Program-made: the position numbers and the translations under genes
Assembly (NCBI RefSeq): GCF_020144665.1
Contig: NZ_JAAHBQ010000012.1
Span: forward strand, 1 to 64,000
Origin: Oscillatoria salina IIICB1
GTDB taxonomy: Bacteria > Cyanobacteriota > Cyanobacteriia > Cyanobacteriales > SIO1D9
DNA length: 64,000 nt
Direction: 5' to 3'
Shown here: positions 21,260 through 31,934 of the stretch, piece by piece
How the letters are laid out: every line of letters starts with the position of its first letter
Numbering within the stretch: the stretch's first letter is position 1
The notes under the pieces: model-generated
Told to the model about the DNA's origin: nothing
Seen by the model: the letters and a program-made list of their open reading frames with translations, nothing else
Database searches by the model: none

Positions 21260-22015
21260 ATGGAAATTATCGATGGTTTAAATGCAATAATTAGTTTGCC
21301 TCTCGCAGAATTAGAAGTTGGTAAACACTTTTATTGGGAAATTGGCAATATCAAACTCCACGGACAGGTATTTCTTACCTCTTGGATTGTAATTGTCATT
21401 CTCTTGATTGCTTCCATCCTGGCAACGAGAAACATCAAGAGAATTCCCAGTGGAATCCAAAATTTTATGGAATATGCTCTAGAATTTGTTCGAGAGCTAG
21501 CAAGAAACCAAATTGGGGACAAAGAGTATCGACCTTGGGTACCATTTGTCGGTACATTATTTTTGTTTATCTTCGTCTCCAACTGGTCAGGGGCGCTTGT
21601 ACCGTGGAAACTGTTTGAGATTCCTAACAGTGAACTAGCAGCACCAACGAATGACATTAATACTACTGTCGCCTTGGCGCTATTAACATCATTGGCATAT
21701 TTTTATGCAGGATTTAGCAAGCGCGGTTTAGGTTACTTGAAAAAGTACATCGAGCCAACCCCAATCTTGTTACCGATTAATATTTTGGAAGATTTTACCA
21801 AGCCCCTCTCCCTAAGTTTCCGTCTCTTTGGTAATATCTTAGCGGACGAATTAGTCGTAGCAGTATTAGTGTTACTGGTTCCCCTGTTTATACCTTTGCC
21901 AGTGATGGCTTTGGGGTTATTTACCAGTGCAATTCAAGCACTAATTTTTGCCACCTTAGCAGCCGCTTACATTGGAGAGGCGATTGAGGGGCATGGTGGA
22001 GAAGAGCATGAGTAA
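21260..22015 (+). CDS. atpB: ATP synthase F0 subunit a
   Basis: 251 residues with five to six helices. The essential arginine lies in [19 protein letters not shown], and the C-terminal helix contains [17 protein letters not shown]. Subunit a forms the proton half-channels next to the c-ring in the thylakoid and plasma membranes. Second gene of the operon. A small hairpin (22024-22040) lies directly after the stop. Confidence 0.97.
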   Translation: MEIIDGLNAIISLPLAELEVGKHFYWEIGNIKLHGQVFLTSWIVIVILLIASILATRNIKRIPSGIQNFMEYALEFVRELARNQIGDKEYRPWVPFVGTLFLFIFVSNWSGALVPWKLFEIPNSELAAPTNDINTTVALALLTSLAYFYAGFSKRGLGYLKKYIEPTPILLPINILEDFTKPLSLSFRLFGNILADELVVAVLVLLVPLFIPLPVMALGLFTSAIQALIFATLAAAYIGEAIEGHGGEEHE

Positions 22016-22183
22016 TCTTCGTTTTTAACCGCAGGTTAAAAGCTGTTTTAGTTAAGTCAGAATCGGAAAATAACTAAACAGTAGACGTGCAGTTAAGAAA
22101 CGAAAACTCAGTCGAGCGAAGGGTGAACGATCTCTCTATAGCCAATAATTTAGCAAATCCAAGCAGATTAGCGCTATTTGTGA

Positions 22184-22483
<300 letters not shown>

Positions 22484-22493
22484 ATTTTAGGGT

Positions 22494-22545
22494 GATGGTT
22501 GGAAAGAGATTACTCAAGTAAAAACAGAAATCTCTTCCAGCCATC
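22494..22545 (+). terminator. Long intercistronic hairpin after atpE
   Basis: GATGGTTGGAAAGAGATT (22494-22511) pairs with AATCTCTTCCAGCCATC (about 22529-22545) with one bulge and one G-U pair. No T-run follows, so it is more likely an mRNA 3'-end stabiliser or partial attenuator that raises c-subunit output than a full terminator. Confidence 0.6.
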
Positions 22546-22635
22546 AAAACTCTAGATCGCATCGAAATAAGCAAAGCAAATTGAATTGAGTTGACAAACT
22601 GACCCGAAGATAGGCTCAGTGGGGTCGAAAAAATT

Positions 22636-23133
22636 ATGATGCACTGGACATTTATTTTAGCAACAGAGGCAGTTGAGACAACTGTAAAAGAGGGAGGGCT
22701 GTTTGATTTTGATGCTACTTTGCCCTTAATGGCAGTGCAGTTTGTCATTTTGGTGGCGCTGCTAAATGCGGTTTTTTATAAACCATTAGGCAAAGCAATA
22801 GACGAGCGAGCAGATTATATTCGGAAAAATATCGCTGATGCTCGCGAACGCAAACAGAAAACTCAAAATCTAGCTCAACAACTGGAATTAGAGTTAAGAG
22901 ATGCGCGTCGGAAGTCTCAAGATGTAATTGCCGCAGCCCAAGCAGAAGCTCAGAAAGTTGCTGATGCAAAAATTAAGGAAGCACAGCAAGAAGTACAAGC
23001 AGAGCGCGAAAAAGCGGCTCAAGAAATAGAAGCTCAAAAAGCAGAAGCATTCGGTTCCCTCGAAGGAGAAGTGGAGGCACTTAGCAACCAAATTTTAAAT
23101 AAGCTTTTGGGAGCTGAGTTAGTAAATAAGTAG
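22636..23133 (+). CDS. atpG: ATP synthase F0 subunit b' (also named atpF2)
   Basis: 165 residues: one N-terminal membrane helix ([27 protein letters not shown]) followed by a long charged coiled coil (about 60-160). Photosynthetic bacteria use a b/b' heterodimer as the peripheral stalk instead of two identical b subunits. Two consecutive ATGs (22636, 22639) could start it. The upstream neighbour is atpE, downstream is atpF. Confidence 0.95.
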   Translation: MMHWTFILATEAVETTVKEGGLFDFDATLPLMAVQFVILVALLNAVFYKPLGKAIDERADYIRKNIADARERKQKTQNLAQQLELELRDARRKSQDVIAAAQAEAQKVADAKIKEAQQEVQAEREKAAQEIEAQKAEAFGSLEGEVEALSNQILNKLLGAELVNK

Positions 23134-23245
23134 AGATGTGCGAAGGTACGTCTCTGCACTCCTCACTAGAGCGAAACAGTCGCTCGCCTTCACGAAGAAT
23201 TAATCAGAGTAAAGAAGTTGGAGTAGCGCCGGGGAGTTGGGGATA

Positions 23246-23785
23246 GTGATAAATTTTCTCTACCTAGCCACCGAAGCGGCAGAAGCAGCCGAAGAGGGTG
23301 GTTTTGGTTTGAATTTTGACATTTTAGAAACTAATCTGATTAACCTGGTAATTATTATCGGGGTCTTGTTCGTGTTTGGGCGGAGATTCTTAGGGAAAAT
23401 TCTCGAAGAAAGACGCTCAAAAATCCAGTCAGAAATTAAGGAAGCTGAAGTTCAAGCGAAAGAAGCGGCTGCGGCTTTAGCCGATGCCCAGCAGAAGTTG
23501 GCTCAGGCTCAGGCAGAAGTAGAAAAAATTCGGACGACGGCTGAACAAACAGCCCAGAAAGCGAAAGAATCAATTTTAGCTCAGGCAAACACAGAAGTAG
23601 AGCGAATTAAAGCAGATGCAGTCGCTGATGTCAATACCGAAAAAGAACGGGCGATCGCGGAATTGAAACAGCGAGTGGCGACATTGGCGATCGATCGTGT
23701 TGAGTCTCGGATGAAGGAGATTTTAGACGAATCAACTCAACAACAATTAATTGACCGCAGCATTGCACGGCTCGGAGGTAGCTGA
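23246..23785 (+). CDS. atpF: ATP synthase F0 subunit b
   Basis: 179 residues. The GTG at 23246 is preferred because GGGGAG lies nine bases before it; a TTG at 23237 would abut that ribosome site. An acidic N-terminus ([11 protein letters not shown]), one membrane helix ([21 protein letters not shown]) and an Ala/Gln/Glu-rich coiled coil are seen. It forms the peripheral stalk with b'. Its TGA stop shares one base with the ATG of the delta gene, so the two are translationally coupled. Confidence 0.95.
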   Translation: MINFLYLATEAAEAAEEGGFGLNFDILETNLINLVIIIGVLFVFGRRFLGKILEERRSKIQSEIKEAEVQAKEAAAALADAQQKLAQAQAEVEKIRTTAEQTAQKAKESILAQANTEVERIKADAVADVNTEKERAIAELKQRVATLAIDRVESRMKEILDESTQQQLIDRSIARLGGS

Positions 23786-24342
23786 TGAAGAAAAGTTTAG
23801 TAAGTGCCGAAATCGTCGAACCTTATGCTGAAGCTTTGATGTCTTTGGCACAGCAAAGAGATTTGACAGAACCTTTTGGCGAACAACTCCGCTCTTTGCT
23901 GGAACTACTGGAAAATTCGAGCGAACTAAACGAGTTTTTGAGTAATCCAGTGGTCAAAGATGAAGACAAAAAAGCTGTACTTCGACGTATTGGCGGGGAA
24001 GAATTTGACCCTTTGCTGATGAACTTTTTAATGCTGCTGGTTGATAAACGGCGCATTATTTTCATAGAAGAAATTTGTCAGCAATACTTAGAATTACTGC
24101 GGAAGTTGAATAATGCGGTTTTAGCAGAAGTAAGCTCTGCCGCAGAATTGAACGACGAACAAAAACAGGCAGTTTCCAACAAAGTTAAGGCGATGACAGG
24201 TGCTAGCGCTGTGGAACTGAAGACAAAAATTGACCCCGATTTAATCGGTGGGGTAATTATTCGTGTCGGTTCTCAGGTGCTAGATGCTAGTATCCGAGGA
24301 CAACTGCGTCGTATTAGCTTGAGCTTGAAAAGTGCAGCTTAA
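23785..24342 (+). CDS. atpH: ATP synthase F1 subunit delta (atpD in older cyanobacterial naming)
   Basis: 185 residues, OSCP/delta family. The N-terminal helical domain begins [20 protein letters not shown], and the C-terminal motif [25 protein letters not shown] is diagnostic. Delta joins the peripheral stalk to the top of the alpha3-beta3 head. GGAGG precedes the ATG, which overlaps the atpF stop. Confidence 0.96.
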   Translation: MKKSLVSAEIVEPYAEALMSLAQQRDLTEPFGEQLRSLLELLENSSELNEFLSNPVVKDEDKKAVLRRIGGEEFDPLLMNFLMLLVDKRRIIFIEEICQQYLELLRKLNNAVLAEVSSAAELNDEQKQAVSNKVKAMTGASAVELKTKIDPDLIGGVIIRVGSQVLDASIRGQLRRISLSLKSAA

Positions 24343-24415
24343 AATAGGGTAATTGTCTGGGTGGCAATTACCGATTCTCAGTTAGCCCATTAACCAACTA
24401 TTAACTAACGTCTAA

Positions 24416-25945
<1,530 letters not shown>

Positions 25946-26035
25946 GTGGTTAGTAGTTAGTGGTTAGTAGTTAGGGGTGGAGTTACCAAAAAAACTAACT
26001 ACTAATTACTAGCAAAGAATAACTAACAAAGGATA
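25946..26035. repeat. Short repeats (GTTAGTAGTTAGTGG type) between atpA and the gamma gene
   Basis: GTGGTTAGTAGTTAGTGG is followed, about 30 bases on, by the roughly complementary ACTAACTACTAATTACTAG, which can form a hairpin within the operon. Invasion of an operon spacer by this repeat class is notable. Confidence 0.6.
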
Positions 26036-26040
26036 AAGTT

Positions 26041-26985
26041 ATGGCAAATCTCAAAGCAATCCGCGATCGCATTCAGTCAGTTAAAAATACTAAGAAAATT
26101 ACCGAGGCGATGCGCCTGGTAGCCGCAGCGAAAGTACGTCGCGCCCAAGAACAGGTTACATCTACTCGTCCTTTTGCCGATCGCTTGGCGCAAGTTCTCT
26201 ATGGTTTGCAAAATCGTCTTCAATTTGAAGATGCCGATTTGCCTTTGCTTAAGCAAAGAGAAGTTAAAACTGTAGGGTTACTGGTAGTGTCCGGCGATCG
26301 TGGTCTTTGTGGCGCTTACAATAGCAATATTATCAAGCGTACAGAGAGCCGCGCTAGAGAATTAGAAGCCCAAGGAATTGATTACAAATACATTATCGTG
26401 GGACGCAAAGCTACGCAGTATTTCCGCCGTCGTGAAGCTCCCATTGAAGCCAGTTATACTGGTTTAGAACAAATTCCTACCGCCGCAGAAGCTTCTAATA
26501 TTGCGGATGAGTTATTGTCTTTGTTTCTTTCGGAAACTGTAGACCGAGTAGAATTAGTTTACACTCGATTTGTTTCTTTAATTAGTTCTCGCCCAGTAAT
26601 TCAAACTCTGCTACCTTTGACAGCCCAAGGGTTAGAAACTACTGATGATGAAATCTTCCGCTTGACTACTCGTGGCGGTGATTTTCAAGTCGAACGAGAA
26701 AAGGTAAGTACCGAAACTCGCAGCTTTCCTAGAGATATGATTTTTGAGCAAGATCCAGTGCAAATTCTCGACGCACTCTTGCCTTTATATCTCAATAATC
26801 AATTGCTGCGAGCATTGCAAGAGTCAGCCGCTAGCGAACTCGCAGCGCGAATGACAGCAATGAATAACGCTAGTGACAATGCTAGTGAGTTAATTGGTAC
26901 GCTTACTTTGTCTTATAACAAAGCTCGACAAGCGTCAATTACTCAGGAAATTCTTGAAGTTGTTGCTGGTGCTGAAGCACTTTAA
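26041..26985 (+). CDS. atpC: ATP synthase F1 subunit gamma
   Basis: 314 residues, called atpG in E. coli naming. The N-terminal helix [35 protein letters not shown] and the C-terminal [23 protein letters not shown] form the rotating coiled coil. [12 protein letters not shown] is conserved. The length exceeds the E. coli protein by about 30 residues, consistent with the regulatory insertion of cyanobacterial gamma (around 200-240), which lacks the redox cysteine pair found in plants. Last gene of the operon. Confidence 0.97.
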   Translation: MANLKAIRDRIQSVKNTKKITEAMRLVAAAKVRRAQEQVTSTRPFADRLAQVLYGLQNRLQFEDADLPLLKQREVKTVGLLVVSGDRGLCGAYNSNIIKRTESRARELEAQGIDYKYIIVGRKATQYFRRREAPIEASYTGLEQIPTAAEASNIADELLSLFLSETVDRVELVYTRFVSLISSRPVIQTLLPLTAQGLETTDDEIFRLTTRGGDFQVEREKVSTETRSFPRDMIFEQDPVQILDALLPLYLNNQLLRALQESAASELAARMTAMNNASDNASELIGTLTLSYNKARQASITQEILEVVAGAEAL

Positions 26986-27028
26986 GAAAAGTGTTTTTAG
27001 CGTTGCTAAAATCTTTCGCTTATGTAGT

Positions 27029-27055
27029 GGCAGCATCTTGCTGCCTAATTTCTTT
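27029..27055 (+). terminator. Terminator of the atp operon
   Basis: Stem 27029-27035 with 27039-27045 (GGCAGCA/TGCTGCC) is followed by a T-rich tract, 44 bases after the gamma stop. Confidence 0.75.
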
Positions 27056-27175
27056 TATTGGTTAATCGACAAAGCTCGTCTGGGCTTAAATTTTTTTTAT
27101 CTTTTCTGTAACTTGATGACGATTTAGCGATAAATTAGATCGGGGTCACTTAAATTTTAGATAATACAGTCGTTT

Positions 27176-27493
27176 ATGTCTCAAACTTATACTGTTGAAA
27201 TCAATCACCAAGGCGAAACTCACTCAATTCAAGTCAAGGACACAGAAACGATTTTACAAGTTGCTTTGGATGCGGGAATAGAGTTACCAAGTTCTTGTCA
27301 GGCGGGAGTTTGTACGACTTGCGCTGCTAAAATTTTAGCAGGTGAGGTCGAGCAAAATGATGCTATGGGGGTTTCTCCAGAGTTGCAAGAGGAAGGATAT
27401 GTATTGTTGTGCGTGGCTCATCCGCGTTCGGATTTGAAGATAGAATCGGAAAAAGAAGAGGATATTTATCAAAGACAATTCGGACAGCCTTAA
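27176..27493 (+). CDS. Plant-type [2Fe-2S] ferredoxin
   Basis: 105 residues. Cluster ligands Cys41, Cys46, Cys49 and Cys79 have exact plant-type spacing (CX4CX2CX29C) in SSCQAGVCTTCAA and YVLLCVAHP. It resembles but differs from the main photosynthetic ferredoxin: it has an Asp/Glu-rich C-terminal extension (ESEKEEDIYQRQFGQP). It probably serves a specific acceptor rather than bulk photosystem I electron flow; this is inference. A terminator follows directly. Confidence 0.92.
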   Translation: MSQTYTVEINHQGETHSIQVKDTETILQVALDAGIELPSSCQAGVCTTCAAKILAGEVEQNDAMGVSPELQEEGYVLLCVAHPRSDLKIESEKEEDIYQRQFGQP

Positions 27494-27500
27494 TGAAAGT

Positions 27501-27526
27501 AAAGGGCGTAATGCCCTTTATTTTTG
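27501..27526 (+). terminator. Terminator after ferredoxin gene
   Basis: Perfect 7-bp stem AAAGGGC/GCCCTTT (27501-27507 with 27513-27519) followed by ATTTTTG. Confidence 0.88.
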
Positions 27527-27579
27527 TAGTTTGTTTGGCGAAAAATATACGAAATGGAAAATAAAATGCTACGGATTTT

Positions 27580-27611
27580 ATGTAGAGACGTTGCCTGCAA
27601 CGTCTCTACAT
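27580..27611. repeat. Dispersed ATGTAGAGACGTTGC hairpin, copy 3
   Basis: Perfect 15-bp inverted repeat (27580-27594 and 27597-27611) with a CT loop. It lies in a 374-base gene-free stretch (27494-27867) that otherwise holds only the ferredoxin terminator. Confidence 0.85.
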
Positions 27612-27867
27612 AGTAATGATGTGTAGCAAATATTACTTGGAACCAGAAGATGTTAAAGCTAGTTGGCAATATCCTTTTTTAAAGTAGGAGTAAAGCTTGA
27701 AATTCTTAACAGATGTAGATGATATAGCAATAGTAGATGATTTGTGAAAATTGTTAATTGTCTGATGTAGAAATGTTGCATTTTAGTTTCTACAAATTTC
27801 ACGAATGATTTACCATTGCTATAGTGATAAACTGATTAAGTTACTCGTAATCGGAAACTATACCGAG

Positions 27868-28047
27868 ATGACTACTCACTTTATTACGGCTGAAATTGAC
27901 CTGCAAGCAACGCCAACCGAGTTAAATAAGGAAATTGAAGCAGAATTGCAAAAACGTGGCGAACCTTTGCGCTGGGCGGTTACAAGCGTTGATGACGAGA
28001 AGCAAAAAGTTACTGTTGAAGCGATAGTTACTCAAGATTCCGAGTGA
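27868..28047 (+). CDS. Small conserved-looking hypothetical protein (59 aa)
   Basis: Begins MTTHFITAEIDLQATPTELNKEIEAELQKRGEPLRWAVTSVDDEKQKVTVEAIVT, a compact predicted alpha/beta fold. The ATG at 27868 is preferred over an upstream ATG at 27805 because the extra 21 residues look like untranslated leader. Its TGA overlaps the GTG start of the DUF3326 gene (GTGA), indicating tight co-expression. No known domain. Confidence 0.7.
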   Translation: MTTHFITAEIDLQATPTELNKEIEAELQKRGEPLRWAVTSVDDEKQKVTVEAIVTQDSE

Positions 28048-29120
28048 AGCAACGTCCTTATAATGTGGTTTTAATCGTTCCTACTGGGGTAGGAGCGTCG
28101 ATTGGCGGTTATGCTGGAGATGCGCTCCCGGTGGCTAAGGCGATCGCGTCAATCTCCGCTCGTCTCATTACTCATCCTAATGTCCTCAACGGCGCACAAT
28201 TATACTGGAATCTGCCCAATACTTATTATGTTGAAGGATTTGGGCTTGACAAATTTGCCAATTTATGCTGGGGATTGCGTCCGGTAAATCGAAACCGGGT
28301 GGGTTTAATTCTCGATTCGGCGATCGAACCAGAATTACGTTGGCGACATTTACAAGTCGCAGACGCAGCGAGAGCAACTTTAGGCTTAAATTTGACCGAT
28401 TATGTCTTGACAGATGCACCCTTAAATGTTCAACTGCGGACAGCGCGATCGGGAGCCAGTTGGGGTACAATAGGGAATCCGGACAGCTTATTACGGGCAG
28501 CAGAAAGATTAATTAAGCAAGCTGGAGCAGAAGCGATCGCCGTAGTCGCCCGTTTTCCTGACGACATGGAAACCCAAGCCTTACAAGACTATCGCCACGG
28601 CTCCGGAGTAGACCATCTCGCGGGTGCAGAAGCGATCGTTTCTCACCTGATTGTGCGTCATTTTCGCATACCCTGCGCCCACGCACCAGCTTTAAAGCCT
28701 TTACCAGTTGATCCTGATATCTCACCTCGCGCCGCAGCCGAAGAATTAGGTTATACATTCCTACCTTGCGTCCTCGTCGGACTAGCCCGCGCCCCTCAAT
28801 TTATTGTAGGACAAAATCGGGCATTACCGGGCGATATTTGGGCAGAAGAAGTAAATGCCGTAGTTATTCCGGCAACCGCTTGCGGTAGTAGCGCAATTCT
28901 CAGCTTTAGTAACCTAAAAGCCAAAATTATCGCCGTAGAAGAAAATCAAACCCAGATGCAAGTTCCCCCAGAAAAATTAGGAATCAAAGCGATTCGGGTA
29001 AACTCGTATTTAGAGGCGTTAGGCGTAATTGTAGCCGATCGCGCAGGGATCGACGAGAATGCCCTACGCCCATATATGTCGTCTTTGCATTGTTTATCTC
29101 AAACCAGTGACAAACTCTAA
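28044..29120 (+). CDS. DUF3326 family protein
   Basis: 358 residues beginning VVLIVPTGVGASIGGYAGDALPVAKAIAS. The motifs HPNVLNGAQLYWNLPNTYYVEGFGLD and ARFPDD...DYRHGSGVDHLAGAEA are typical of the DUF3326 family, found in cyanobacteria and plants without an assigned reaction. No signal peptide is seen, so it is probably soluble. The gene is coupled by overlap to the 59-aa gene upstream and to the CPBP protease downstream. Confidence 0.85.
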   Translation: MKQRPYNVVLIVPTGVGASIGGYAGDALPVAKAIASISARLITHPNVLNGAQLYWNLPNTYYVEGFGLDKFANLCWGLRPVNRNRVGLILDSAIEPELRWRHLQVADAARATLGLNLTDYVLTDAPLNVQLRTARSGASWGTIGNPDSLLRAAERLIKQAGAEAIAVVARFPDDMETQALQDYRHGSGVDHLAGAEAIVSHLIVRHFRIPCAHAPALKPLPVDPDISPRAAAEELGYTFLPCVLVGLARAPQFIVGQNRALPGDIWAEEVNAVVIPATACGSSAILSFSNLKAKIIAVEENQTQMQVPPEKLGIKAIRVNSYLEALGVIVADRAGIDENALRPYMSSLHCLSQTSDKL

Positions 29121-29685
29121 TAACTCCGAAATCGAACCCCTCACTCGAATACAAATTTTAGTCGTCATGGGGGTAACAGCAGTAATTTTACTAGCGATCG
29201 CCAAACTCTGGCAACAATTTGGCGCGATCGCCCTTTTACCTTTACAGTTTGAACCTCAAGCTTTCATATTAGGTATAGGTATGGCACTAGGAATTAGTGC
29301 TGCTAGTAGCACAGTTTATCGTTTTTGGGCTGCATACCGTCGCAGTGCAGATTACTATTTAGAATTGGTAATTAAGCCTTTGGTATTGCCAGATTTAATC
29401 TGGTTAGGGCTTTTACCTGGTTTGAGCGAAGAATTACTATTTCGGGGTGTAATGTTACCCGCATTAGGTTTAGATTGGTTTGCGGTAATTGTTTCTAGTA
29501 TTCTTTTTGGCGTTCTTCACTATAGCGGTTCCCAGCAATGGGCTTATGTAATTTGGGCAACAATAGTCGGATTTTTGTTAGGTTCAAGTGCTTTACTAAC
29601 AGGTAATTTGCTAGTCCCAATTATTGCTCATATTATTACGAATATGATTTCTAGCTTTATGTGGAAATTAAGTCATCAAGAATAA
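29107..29685 (+). CDS. CPBP-family intramembrane metalloprotease
   Basis: 192 residues from GTG 29107; an upstream ATG at 29059 would overlap the previous gene by 62 bases. About five membrane helices carry the family motifs: EELLFRG (motif 1), FGVLHYS (motif 2) and HIITN (motif 3). Together these hold the catalytic Glu and metal/histidine residues. CPBP proteases act in prenyl-protein or membrane-protein processing and regulation. It is the last gene of a three-gene overlapping unit with DUF3326. Confidence 0.88.
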   Translation: MTNSNNSEIEPLTRIQILVVMGVTAVILLAIAKLWQQFGAIALLPLQFEPQAFILGIGMALGISAASSTVYRFWAAYRRSADYYLELVIKPLVLPDLIWLGLLPGLSEELLFRGVMLPALGLDWFAVIVSSILFGVLHYSGSQQWAYVIWATIVGFLLGSSALLTGNLLVPIIAHIITNMISSFMWKLSHQE

Positions 29686-29882
29686 ATCTTCTGTTCGCAA
29701 TCAGAGGTTTAGTTCGCTAATTTAACTAATTGAAAAGCGAGCGATAGTTCGGCAAAAGTTGAATTGTTATTCAGTGAAATTAAAGCAAAAACTAATCGAT
29801 GCGAGAAGTGTAACTAACTGAATAATAATTTTTGCTTGATGTCGAGCGACTTCTTTCTTATGAATTAAGGTGAAATTTAACT

Positions 29883-30578
29883 ATGTCCAATTCTGCTGAA
29901 TTTTTGAATTTTCTTCAAGAGCAAATTAACAATAATCAGTTTTTATCTCCAGAGGAACAAACTATTTTTTTGGAGACAGAAAAGCTAGTTGTCACTGACA
30001 AACCCTTATCAAATAAGACATCTAAAACCGTTATTTTAACACCTCATGCTTCAATTATTAGTTCTATATTTGCCCAACTAACTGAAAGACTAAATTGGAT
30101 TTTTGACTTTATAAATACTGAGGAATTTTATCAAAGTCTAGCGACAGCAGTTATTAATAACGATCCTAATTCATCAGCCAAAAATCTCTTAACCGCCATC
30201 GTGCAAAAAATAGCAAATATTTTCAATGATTATCGCGTAAATGTATTTGTTTACGGGACGCTCCTTCCAGGAGAAATTAATCATTATCTGATGGCAGGTT
30301 CGGTATTTTTAGCAGATGATAGTCTGGCAAATGCCGAACTTTATAATGCCAGCAAATATCCAATTCTAATTATTGGTAAAGGCGTCGTTCATGGCAAACA
30401 CTATCAAGTACCTTTAAAAAATATGGAAGCTTTAGATAAACTTGAAGAACATCCTAATTACTATTGCCGTGAAATTTTAACTTTAACTAGTGGTAAGCAA
30501 GCATGGGTTTATCTAGGTAAAAAAAGTTTGGTTCGAGATTTACCGAGAATAACTAGCGGTAATTGGTACAAACGTTAA
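29883..30578 (+). CDS. Gamma-glutamylcyclotransferase-like (AIG2 fold) protein with N-terminal extension
   Basis: 231 residues. The C-terminal half (about 120-231) matches the GGCT/AIG2 fold: VFVYGTLLPGEINHYLM (substrate-binding loop YGTL), KYPILIIG, VHGKHYQV and LDKLEEHPNYYCRE, with the catalytic-type glutamate in EEHP. Proteins of this fold release 5-oxoproline from gamma-glutamyl compounds. The first 115 residues are Asn/Ser-rich helical sequence of no recognised family. It could also be a GGACT-like enzyme. Confidence 0.75.
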   Translation: MSNSAEFLNFLQEQINNNQFLSPEEQTIFLETEKLVVTDKPLSNKTSKTVILTPHASIISSIFAQLTERLNWIFDFINTEEFYQSLATAVINNDPNSSAKNLLTAIVQKIANIFNDYRVNVFVYGTLLPGEINHYLMAGSVFLADDSLANAELYNASKYPILIIGKGVVHGKHYQVPLKNMEALDKLEEHPNYYCREILTLTSGKQAWVYLGKKSLVRDLPRITSGNWYKR

Positions 30579-30628
30579 AATGAGTTATTAATAGTAGAAA
30601 TTGGGGTAGGAGTAGCAACAAAGAAAAG

Positions 30629-30733
30629 CTATTCTCCCCAAGGAATCCGGATCGCGAAGGTCGTTCCCCGTCCGAGTTTTGAGTGACATTCAATCTTTCC
30701 ATTGTGTTTTTCTTCAACAATTTGCCGTGCGAT
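30629..30733 (-). pseudogene. Histidine kinase C-terminal remnant
   Basis: On the minus strand this reads IARQIVEEKHNGKIECHSKL, then GRGTTFAIRIPWGE-stop. This is the end of a HATPase domain just past the G2 box. Nothing upstream in this frame resembles the rest of a kinase; instead the TrpD-like gene ends inside it in another frame. It is a fragment left by a deletion or recombination, not expressed as such. Confidence 0.8.
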
Positions 30734-31820
30734 TTTTTCTACTGAGGCGATCGCTGCTTTTAATGACTTCTATTGCTTGGGTTATTTCTTTTAATTTAGC
30801 TGCTACCTTACCTTTTATTAACATTCCTTCCGCTTGAGCAAAACCTGTGTTAATATCTGCACAAATCCCACAATGCCAAAGATAAAATCCACCGTTCCAA
30901 ATTGCATCTTGCATGAGGGCGATCGGTTTGCCTTGAATAATATTTTGTAAATCTTTTGCTAATTGAATGATAGATTCTAAAGGTACATCTTTACCTGCAA
31001 AACCGTATTCGTGGGGATGTAAGAAAATACGTTCAAAATCTGGTTCCCCATCTGGTTTACATACTCCGATAATTCCGGTACGACTTCGGGCTAAATCGCA
31101 ACTACCTTCTAAACCTTTAATAGTTGTCAGTTGAGTAATATTATTGGTTAATTGGGCAGTCTTACAGAAACGTTCTTCAGTGGGTGGATGAACAAAACCT
31201 GCAATGATGCGGGCATCGCCAGCGTAAGGCGACCAAATTAATTCTAAAGTTGCGATGGGCGGACGTTTGCCGATTTGCTCTCGATAGGGAACTAATTGAT
31301 TAGCTTGAGGAAAATGTTGAGGAAGATAAACAAAAGTTAAGCCAGTTTTTTCTAATAATTTTTGAGCTTGAATCAGTGATAAATTAGTGAAATCTACACC
31401 TAAGTTTTGCCAAATTTCGCTCATCGGAATCCCAAATTTAGTTGGCATACAATCGCCACCGTGCATGATAATTGGTACTCCAGCGATCGCTAACATTAAA
31501 GCAGTTATGGGCGTAACAGGTGAAGTACGATTTCGTCCATCATAAGGCGTTCCCAAGACAGTTACTAGATGTGAAGATTGCCCCTCAAAGGGCTTAAGTT
31601 TCGGTCCAATTTCGTGATAAGCGTCGAGCATTCCTGCTAATTCTTCAGCCGTGGGGCGTTTGATCCGATGAGCAATCATATAAGCGCCAATTTGGGCTGG
31701 TGTTGCTTGTGAGTGCAACATCATTTGCATTGCTTCCTTAGCTTCTGTGCGACTTAAATCTTTACTTGTATGAGCGCCACTACCGATTTTTTTCAACAAT
31801 TCTCGAAATTGATTGCTCAT
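30714..31820 (-). CDS. Anthranilate phosphoribosyltransferase-like (TrpD2-type) protein
   Basis: 368 residues. An N-terminal helical domain (SRTEAKEAMQMMLHSQATPAQIGAYMIAHRIKRPTAEELAGM) is followed by the phosphoribosyltransferase body with GTPYDGRNRTSPVTP and IIMHGGDCMPTKFG in place of the classical glycine-rich and GN.A motifs. This points to the cyanobacterial TrpD-like family rather than true TrpD. The reaction is unproven. The last few residues (about RKNRTANC) are read out of frame through a histidine-kinase remnant, so the C-terminus may have been changed by rearrangement. Confidence 0.8.
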   Translation of the reverse strand: MSNQFRELLKKIGSGAHTSKDLSRTEAKEAMQMMLHSQATPAQIGAYMIAHRIKRPTAEELAGMLDAYHEIGPKLKPFEGQSSHLVTVLGTPYDGRNRTSPVTPITALMLAIAGVPIIMHGGDCMPTKFGIPMSEIWQNLGVDFTNLSLIQAQKLLEKTGLTFVYLPQHFPQANQLVPYREQIGKRPPIATLELIWSPYAGDARIIAGFVHPPTEERFCKTAQLTNNITQLTTIKGLEGSCDLARSRTGIIGVCKPDGEPDFERIFLHPHEYGFAGKDVPLESIIQLAKDLQNIIQGKPIALMQDAIWNGGFYLWHCGICADINTGFAQAEGMLIKGKVAAKLKEITQAIEVIKSSDRLSRKNRTANC

Positions 31821-31934
31821 GGTTTGTTGCTGATGGTTTCATTTTAGAGGAATGACTCAATCGATTATTCCCTGAGTAGTAGAGACGCACGATTTTAGGA
31901 TTGAAACTGTAATCGCAGTTTTTCCTCTGGTGAT

